NCBI GenBank assembly: GCA_951640165.1 | Contig: OX621242.1 | Span: 15,927,501 to 15,991,500, forward strand | Source: Pseudoips prasinana | Taxonomy: Eukaryota; Arthropoda; Insecta; Lepidoptera; Nolidae | Reading direction: 5' to 3' | Length of the DNA: 64,000 nucleotides | Shown here: piece by piece, positions 57,285-64,000 of the stretch | Position numbering within the stretch: the stretch's first letter is position 1 | Layout of the letters: each line of letters opens with the position of its first letter | Position numbers and translations under genes: made by a program | The notes under the pieces: generated by a model | What the model was told of the DNA's origin: nothing | The model's input: the letters and a program-made list of their open reading frames with translations, nothing else | Databases searched by the model: none

Positions 57285-57912
57285 ATACTAGATATGCCCC
57301 GCGGTTTCACCCGCATTAAAGTAGTTTTGGCGTAAAAGAGTTACAAACATATAGTTATACTCACAAACTTTCGCATTTATAATATTAGTTGGATGTGTAG
57401 TATCTCTAGCTGTTTTGCCAGTGCACGCCGGTATAGCACGCAGATGGCAGATTTTTCGTACTTGAAACTTATCGTCATATTTTGGACAACTCGGACGGTC
57501 ACCGTAGCCTAGTTGGTAGTGTTCCTGCCTACGAAGCTGGTGGCCCTGGGTTCGAATCCCGGTAAGTGCAAATATTTGTGTGATGAGCACGAATATTTGT
57601 TACTGAGTCATGGATGTTTTCTATGTATTTAAGTATTTATCTATCTATATAAGTATGTATATCGTCGCCTGGTACCCATAGTACAAGCTTTGCTTAGTTT
57701 GGGGCTAGGATGATCTGTGTGACATTGTCCCTAGATATTCTTATTAAAACTCACACAATATCTTTATAAATTGTAGCCTATGTGTTTTTCTGATGTATAA
57801 GCTATATTATTGTAAAGTTTCATTAAAATCCACTCAGTAGTTTTTACGGGAAAGAGTCACAAACATCCATCCATCCATCCATACTTACAAACGTTCGCGT
57901 TAATGATATTAG
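57285..57912 (-). mobile_element. Composite Helitron-like repeat interrupted by a SINE
   Basis: Same order of blocks as 44925-45295: gccccgcggtttcacccgca, gtgcacgccggtatagcacg, tcatattttggacaact, [SINE 57497-57746], acacaatatctttataaatt, tttcattaaaatccactcag, ending near ttaatgatattagt. Confidence 0.7.
57497..57746 (+). mobile_element. tRNA-derived SINE, full length, nested in an older repeat
   Basis: Head ggtcaccgtagcctagttgg with B box gggttcgaatcccgg; body with tgtgatgagcacgaatattt, ctggtacccatagtacaagc and ctgtgtgacattgtcc. It interrupts a composite repeat whose uninterrupted copy lies at 44925-45295. Short aactc matches flank it. Confidence 0.9.
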
Positions 57913-57914
57913 TG

Positions 57915-57960
57915 AAGTTGGTATATGAGGCCAACAAATCCTGGCCTCATATACCAACTT
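57915..57960. repeat. Perfect hairpin, 19-bp arms, 8-bp loop
   Basis: aagttggtatatgaggcca and its inverse at 57942-57960. Directly left of the 236-bp fold-back element. Confidence 0.9.
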
Positions 57961-57966
57961 GATTTG

Positions 57967-58202
57967 AACTCTACAATATATTATCATAGTTAAGAGATAA
58001 TAAGTATTGGGCTAGTACGACGCCATCACATCCAGCTACCCCAATATGTCGAATTCCTTTAATCCATTTTCAACATTCTCAAATAAGCATAAGGTTAACT
58101 TTCAATTGGGGAAATTTGGCAGTTTGGGGTAGCTTGATGTGCTGGCGTCTGTACTAGCCCAATACTTATTATCTCTTAACTGTGATAATATATTGTAGAG
58201 TT
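57967..58202. repeat. 236-bp fold-back element (inverted arms ~80 bp)
   Basis: The arms 57967-58050 and 58122-58202 are inverted copies with few mismatches. The outer part carries aactctacaatatattatca and agataataagtattgggcta, the inner part the gacgccagcacatcaagcta word. The centre resembles 26110-26185. No obvious target duplication (flanks gatttg and accatt). Confidence 0.8.
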
Positions 58203-58667
58203 ACCATTGATGAGATACGAATGTACGCGTTGAAATAATAGATGAAAATGTGCTTATCTCGTATCCAACTTATCAAGCTTTCAGAAAGTATGATGGGATC
58301 ATTCGGTCATTGATGCTGACCCGATAAACCTCTAGGCTTGATACTATCGGAATGTGGTCTAACTGGCGGTAGTGTAAGGCACTATGAAATGAACTACCTT
58401 TATCATTCTTCAGATGTGCAATATCTTTTAGTGATGTTTGGTCTCAGTAATGGTAGATTCTGAGTTTGTTTTATGTCTGAAACAGCTGCCATAGAATGAA
58501 TAAAAATAGAATGCTGCAATTTTATCACTTATGAATTAATTTATTCATTAAAAATAAAAATTCGTTTTCATACTCGCATAATTCAATCAAATTATGGCGC
58601 TTTATAGTATTGTATGGAAATTGGTCGAGGCGCGGCTACTGCGTGGTGCCACTTTAGTCATATTCAC

Positions 58668-58706
58668 GTCTCTATTTGGAATACAGGGAGTATTCCAAAT
58701 AGAGAC
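58668..58706. repeat. Perfect hairpin, 17-bp arms, 5-bp loop
   Basis: gtctctatttggaatac, loop aggga, then the inverse. Confidence 0.9.
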
Positions 58707-58709
58707 ATA

Positions 58710-61127
58710 GGTAATTTAATTAAATGATTGAAGGAATTTATGAGTTATACTTATTGGCGAAAAGAGTAATTTAAAAGATGGGTATATTTGGCGTGAAACC
58801 TACATATTATTCAATTGATATTTTAACGCTCTGCAACTGAGTTGTAAGTACATGACATTGTGAATAATATAACAGTCAGGCTTAACGGAGACATGGGATA
58901 TATATTCCTTCACCATTTTTATAGATTTTGGGGAAGACTTTAGTTCCCAAACATGGCATGGTCACTAGCCGAAGTGGTTCTAATATTACACATAGCTGGA
59001 TATATAAAATCTTTGTCTAACATTTTTGTAATGAAGAATTTACGAATAGTAAGTTTGGATAAGGATAATTATCAGAAGTACGAATAAAAACACTATACAC
59101 AGTTTATGTTCCAAACAAACCAATACTCTTGAATACTTTGTTATTGAACGCTCGGGTCGAAACAATTTATTCAGTTAGTATAACGTAGCTATTAATTAGA
59201 GTCTAGTCATTAGTTAACGCGTTGTGTTCAACTCGGGACGCGTCTGTCACATCGATGTTGCCGTCCATCATGTTGATTGGTTTCATATCGAAATGACTAT
59301 GCATTGTGATGTAGAGCCGTACAGGCTACAAACAGCATTATCTATCTTAGACGGGTATCCTATTAATGTAGATTTGTTATTAACTCTAGCTACAAGGCGA
59401 GCATTGTCAGCTTAGCTTGTCCATATTCCGTTCAATGCACAATGCAATATGGACATCGGACATCCACATTCGGTTTCGGCTCATTTGTCTGAATTCATTT
59501 AAATTGATAGTCTATTGTAAATTACAGTTTAGAATTGATTGATACATTGTATATTAACTTAACTTAAACATATACGAGTATTTAATTCGGTTAAAATAAA
59601 AATGGTGAGAAATGGAAGGATATAAAAATATTGTTAGTCTGTAGTGGTTCTGGATTAAGCATTAAAACAAAGAGATTTAAGGTAAATGTCCGATTTCTTT
59701 TTTTATTCGACTAACACGTTGCCATAAATAATAACTTTATCTACAGGGTTTTATGTAATACGTGTCCACAGTTCAGTTTAGTTGTACATAATCGTCATCA
59801 GAGTTTGATAAATGTACAAACTAAATATGTCGACGATTGACGATTTTAGTCAAACGAGATAGCTCTTTGTTTGTTTTTATGTTCACTCTAATCTAATAAT
59901 GATTATAAACAACTAATCTAGACGGTGAACACGCATTACGTAAAACTATATATCGTTACTAAAAGTTGTAGAAAAATTAATCAAGTATGGTTTTTCTCAC
60001 GATTAGTTTTAAGAAGGATTCTGATGAGTTGAACCAAATTTTCAAAGCTTTATGGATGTCCAGATGATCACCAACGGCTTAATAGAGAAGTCGAACTGTA
60101 TTTTTATCAGATAAAACTCAAAGGCATATTTCGCCTAGAAATCGATGAAAATGTTATGTAAGCCAAATTTTGGCTTTGGCAGATTCGGTTGTCTGGAAAT
60201 TTGATTGGTTGGTAACTAGGTAAAAATGAATATATTCTAAAGTGCAAAAATTACTTTTGTATACTTTGACTAGTTATTTATTGGGTATAATTACATATTT
60301 TAATGATGTTTTTTACGGTATCTGGCGTTCCTTAAAAGCTAGCTCTCAATTCAATTTAATTCAAACGAGACAGTAATTCTTACATACATATGGTAGATAC
60401 ATGGGCATTCTCTATTCGCTTACTCTGGTGAGTGAGGCCCTGAACCGACGGATTTCTGTGCCCACCAAGGCATGCGAGTATAAAACTGTCAATTTTCAGG
60501 CAATCAGTTTAATAATTTACCGAATATAGCAACAATAACTCAACACAATTGCGAACACTAAAGAAAAAGCCTTGTGTATAAATATGGTGCTAATAGGCAC
60601 ATGAACACATAGCGACGTATTTCATAAGTCATAATTTGACGTTTAGCTGCAAATGTGATTGCTCGCTAACTAGCACAAGGACGGATACGACCTTCTGTTC
60701 GCGCCGCATGCAGGTACTTAATAATGACATGTTTATTTTAATTTAAAAACCTGGTAATTACGGGGTTGATTCTAACACCAAGTGAAGATATGATCCGTAG
60801 AAATGACCTTTCCAAGCTACTGGCAATATGAGATTTTCGCTTGCAGCTTTACCCGCGTGCAATTACATTTTATATCGCAAATGGAGACCTGTAACTGTGA
60901 CTGAAAGGATTCGATGTGCTTCCCCAGGATTAAATCTATCTTCTTGTCGACTTTAATTATATTCGGTTGAGTGAGTTTAATTATAGACCAATTTGTGTCT
61001 ATAGGAAAAGTTCCTTCTTTTTGATGTATAACCATATAATTCTTGTTGTTGCCAAACAAACGAGATGCAAAGATTGGTCCAATACGAAAAAGGTTTTCTT
61101 TTTGTCATTACTCTCTATTTTCAAATT
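58710..61127. other. No gene recognised
   Basis: 2.4 kb of unassigned DNA; the only item noted is the weak microexon candidate at 60674. A 9-bp inverted pair gtccatatt/aatatggac lies near 59418-59453. Confidence 0.45.
60674..60713 (+). other. Candidate 40-nt microexon
   Basis: Between ..ctaactag and gtactt the GC-rich piece reads HKDGYDLLFAPHA plus one base. The acceptor lacks a strong pyrimidine tract. It could be an exon of the same gene as 32519-32642 or a repeat scrap. Confidence 0.18.
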
Positions 61128-61380
61128 GGGTGGGTTGGCGTGGCTGGTAGATGATTTCAAGCCGGTAGGTCGACAGGGTTGGATGCCCACCCAGGACAAA
61201 TATTTGTGTGCATGAACACGTATGTTTGTTCTGATTCTGAGTGTATTATCTATATAATTATGTGTTTATAAAAGTAGTATATGAAGTATATCAGTATCAA
61301 TCAGCTTTCCATAGTACAAGTCTCTGCTTAGTTTGAGATCAAATGGTCGTGTGTGAATAATCCCAGGATATTATTTATTA
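61128..61380 (+). mobile_element. tRNA-derived SINE, second family, plus strand
   Basis: Head gggttggcgtggctggtaga, followed by a diverged B box, then acccaggacaaatatttgtg, aagtctctgcttagtttgag and gtgtgtgaataatcccagga. Same family as 28625-28876 in the opposite orientation. Confidence 0.82.
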
Positions 61381-62284
61381 ATTATATTGTTGAATCTTCA
61401 GCTCTTCATTTTTATATTACTGGTTTATGTCTCGGCCCCCTAAGTTTATGTGCCGGGCAGTTTACGGTAAGAGTGGCCGACCTATGCATCTTTTTGACTG
61501 CAGTGAATATTTATGTATATGGAAGTTTTAAAACCTTGGCTCTAACAAACCTTTTGGTATGTTTTATCCGGATTAAAAAAGATTAGAATAATTAACAGTT
61601 TTAAGAAACGTTGCACTGGCTTAACTTTTTCAACTGTAAATTTTCTCAAATCTGAAGAAAATATCAGTTTGGGTTGGGAGTTAGAATATCACCGAAGCAT
61701 ACCTAAACACACGGGAGAAATTGGGTTACACAAAAAGAAATATACGATAGAATTAAGGGTCTTCCCCTTCCACGAATATGAAAGTTATTTGGTCACATAA
61801 GCAGCCAAAAAGCTGACGACTTACTAGGCCAAATCTGCAACCTATATTCTACAAATTCACAGTGAAGCCAAGAGTTCCGTTTTTAATTTAAATCGTTATT
61901 CTATTAATTGGCAGATTCAATTGATATAGATTTGGTTGGTATAAATCCACCCACCCACACGCACGTAAACCATGTTAAAAATGTAAAATGTGTTTCGAAC
62001 TAGGCATCTGAGGAGTTTGTGAAATTTGTTTATAAATATGAGCTTAATTCCGGTGCTCGCAAACGCAAGCAGTATCTTTACCTTTCGCTTAAAGGTATAA
62101 TACCGCGAAGAAAACCCCATGCAGCGCTCAGCGTTGGGTCTGTCTTGTGGATTGTTAGGTACTTTCTGAAAACCTGCTCTTGTTAGTGTTGAGAATAGTC
62201 GGTACACTTGCCGTTGTTTATTTGTAATCAACACCCTTTCATTACTGAGGTAGTGCCATAGCAGCAGTTACTCAGAGTACGACA

Positions 62285-62420
62285 GTTTCCTCGTTTTGTA
62301 CAACATTGGGTACAAGTGGTATGCAGCTGTGTCAGCGGGCGAGCGTGGAGCAATTTGCGTGTGCAACTGTGCGCAGTGGGCGTCCGTCCATAATGAATAG
62401 CGGACGTGTTTGCAGATTCA
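62285..62420. promoter_or_regulatory. GC-richer block, possible regulatory element
   Basis: Contains gcagctgtgtcagcgggcga, gtgcaactgtgcgcagtggg and gtccgtccataatgaatagc then ggac (short inverted ends). No ORF, no repeat recognised. Confidence 0.18.
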
Positions 62421-63132
62421 GTACAATATTATCTCAATCTAACTGTATTCGATAGTCAATACACATTGCTTCTGGCCACATGCCTGCAATCTGCAATTCA
62501 AAGCTATTACATAAATGGCAACCGAGTATTGGACAGGAAAATCTTTTCATATTACTCATCTTTAAAAATATGAGATACAAACCAGATGATGATGGCTAAA
62601 ATGTGATACATAAGTTGATGCTCTTTCTTAAGAGAGTTTATTAATAGTCAGACAAATATTGAACAATTAAAGAAAGTTAATACAACCAAATTGTTTACAA
62701 TTAATTTCCAGATGAAATCTGCCATTTAGTTAGGTGTTGCTTAAATTAAGTAGTCAATTGTTTATATTATTTTTATTGAAGAGTTTATAGATATAGTTAC
62801 GTATGTTTATAATTATATTTGAAGTTGTGAACTGTTTTGTTTTAACTGTAATTAGCTGGATCTACTAGTTACATGAAAATCCGTGAGGCACGTAATAAAC
62901 TTACCTCTATGTATTCATTCGGAGTTGAGAGGTTAAACTGATATACTATATTTTTAATTGTAGTTAGTGTGTTCGTCTTGTAATATGTTGTTCATAGGCG
63001 GACTTAGTTATGGTACCCCTACATTCGGTTCACCTATGCAAAATATTTGACTAAAAAATCTACACCACGCAACGGTTAAATGTTAACACAACTTATGTGT
63101 TTTGTAGTATTCTTAACACCACACCACATTTA

Positions 63133-63156
63133 TACCTATGGTCTTCACCATAGGTA
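63133..63156. repeat. Short perfect hairpin, 10-bp arms, 4-bp loop
   Basis: tacctatggt cttc accataggta. Short enough to be chance on its own. Confidence 0.5.
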
Positions 63157-63978
63157 GGTAAAATTCTTCATTCTAATTAACTTATTTATTACATAGTTAA
63201 ATACAGTGGAATTACTTTCACCTAATATTTCGCGAATAGTTTTACCGTTATCCTGTCCTGTATCTTACCTACCGTTTACCGTATAATGTATACTCTTGAC
63301 ATTTGTGTAATTATACACGAATAATGTGGAATGTCATTAATTGAATTTAATACAACTAAATCAGCAGACAACAAACAATTATACCTAAGACCTGCCTAGT
63401 AGTCAGCGGAATCACTAACAAGTTTTTGACTCATTCCACTTCCCTGCTGAATTCTAACAGGAACACGATTAAGAAATTATACTCTTCATAAGTCCATGCA
63501 TGTACTCCTTAAGAATTCCCCAGTTGGGTTGCTCTATGAGCGAAAGAACTCTATCCGTTGTGTAAATCATAATCGATGGTTGTAATGTATACTGCTTATG
63601 ATTCAAATGGTTGTTTATATCGAACCCACAAGTAGTGCCGAGGTGCGATCTAGATCGTAACTAGCGGTATGTTGGCGTGAAATCAGGAAATGAAACGCTT
63701 TATGATTGGTTACACTCACCGGCAATGCTGAAGTAGGCTAGTTACGATCGATTCCAGTTATTAATCTGGTACGAATATATGTATAATTGTGTGCCTGTTG
63801 TGTTTTCTGGCTTAATTGTACAAGTAAAATGTACATAATATAATTTTTTGTTGGTGTGTTTAATGATTATTGATTCTCTAAGCTCCTCTTTGATTATAGG
63901 CTATGGCGGCGGCTAGTCTAAACTATAGCCATCTGCGTGGAATGCATTATAGTGTATGTTTTTAATAATAATATATAG

Positions 63979-64000
63979 GGACAATGTCACACAGATCATC
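63979..64000 (-). mobile_element. Start of a SINE cut by the window edge, minus strand
   Basis: The last bases ggacaatgtcacacagatca match the 3' end of the SINE at 11053-11308, so the rest lies beyond the window. Confidence 0.8.

Larger units (their letters stand above)
61385..63978. other. No gene recognised
   Basis: Unassigned DNA apart from the GC-richer block at 62285 and a short hairpin at 63133. A 105-codon minus-strand frame at 61917-62234 has no recognisable peptide. Confidence 0.45.

Noticed and set aside
61917..62234. 105-codon minus-strand ORF as a gene
   Set aside because: No motif, no supporting signals, low-complexity AT-rich composition.

Overview
The window reads as nuclear DNA of a butterfly or moth (Lepidoptera). 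It is AT-rich and intergenic or intronic in texture, and is packed with repeat types that I associate with lepidopteran genomes. These include tRNA-headed SINEs with the 'ctatgggtacc...caagctt...gatgatctgtgtgacattgtcc' kind of body, short Helitron-like copies ending in the 'ccgcggggcacagctag' type of tail, mariner elements, Jockey/CR1- and RTE-like LINE remnants, and the 'ggccaagtgcgagtcgg' dispersed repeat. There is no bacterial-style gene organisation, no rRNA and no CRISPR array.

Only one piece of a host gene is recognised with confidence: an exon at 32519-32642 (+) with a good acceptor and donor. It encodes the second half of the methyl-CpG-binding-like domain found in MBD5, MBD6 and Drosophila six-banded (sba). 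It is flanked by about 32 kb and 31 kb without another recognised exon, so most or all of the window is probably intron or flank of this gene.

Region by region. 0-6 kb: Helitron-like fragments, two hairpins and a 5'-truncated LINE with a TCTA tail. 6-17 kb: mostly unassigned AT-rich DNA with SINEs, a MITE-like repeat, LINE ends and several hairpins. 17.3-19.8 kb: a complete 2.47-kb Tc1/mariner-superfamily element with DD41D spacing and TIRs of about 500 bp, sitting in a TA microsatellite; its transposase has one in-frame TGA. 20-29 kb: Helitron-like and LINE remnants, and a remarkable 53-bp perfect hairpin. 29.5-30.8 kb: a frameshifted mariner carrying an in-frame palindromic insertion. 32.5 kb: the MBD exon followed by a SINE. 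39.4-40.7 kb: a mariner with an intact transposase and TA target duplication. 42-48 kb: dispersed repeats and an AT-rich desert. 48.2-49.5 kb: a mariner with an intact frame but Glu at the third catalytic position. 51.3-52.3 kb: an old tandem array with a period near 159 bp. 52.6-54.2 kb: a Helitron-like copy next to a Ginger-like element with TAGA target duplication. 55-64 kb: hairpins, a SINE nested in an older repeat, and unassigned DNA.

The most unusual signal is a set of about a dozen near-perfect inverted duplications with arms of 17-53 bp and loops often of 0-15 bp. Most are unrelated in sequence and lack clear target duplications. They look like fold-back (template-switch) mutations rather than one transposon family, and one lies inside a transposase gene. 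Coordinates of repeat edges are by eye and may be off by tens of bases; element ends marked by TIR plus target duplication are exact.
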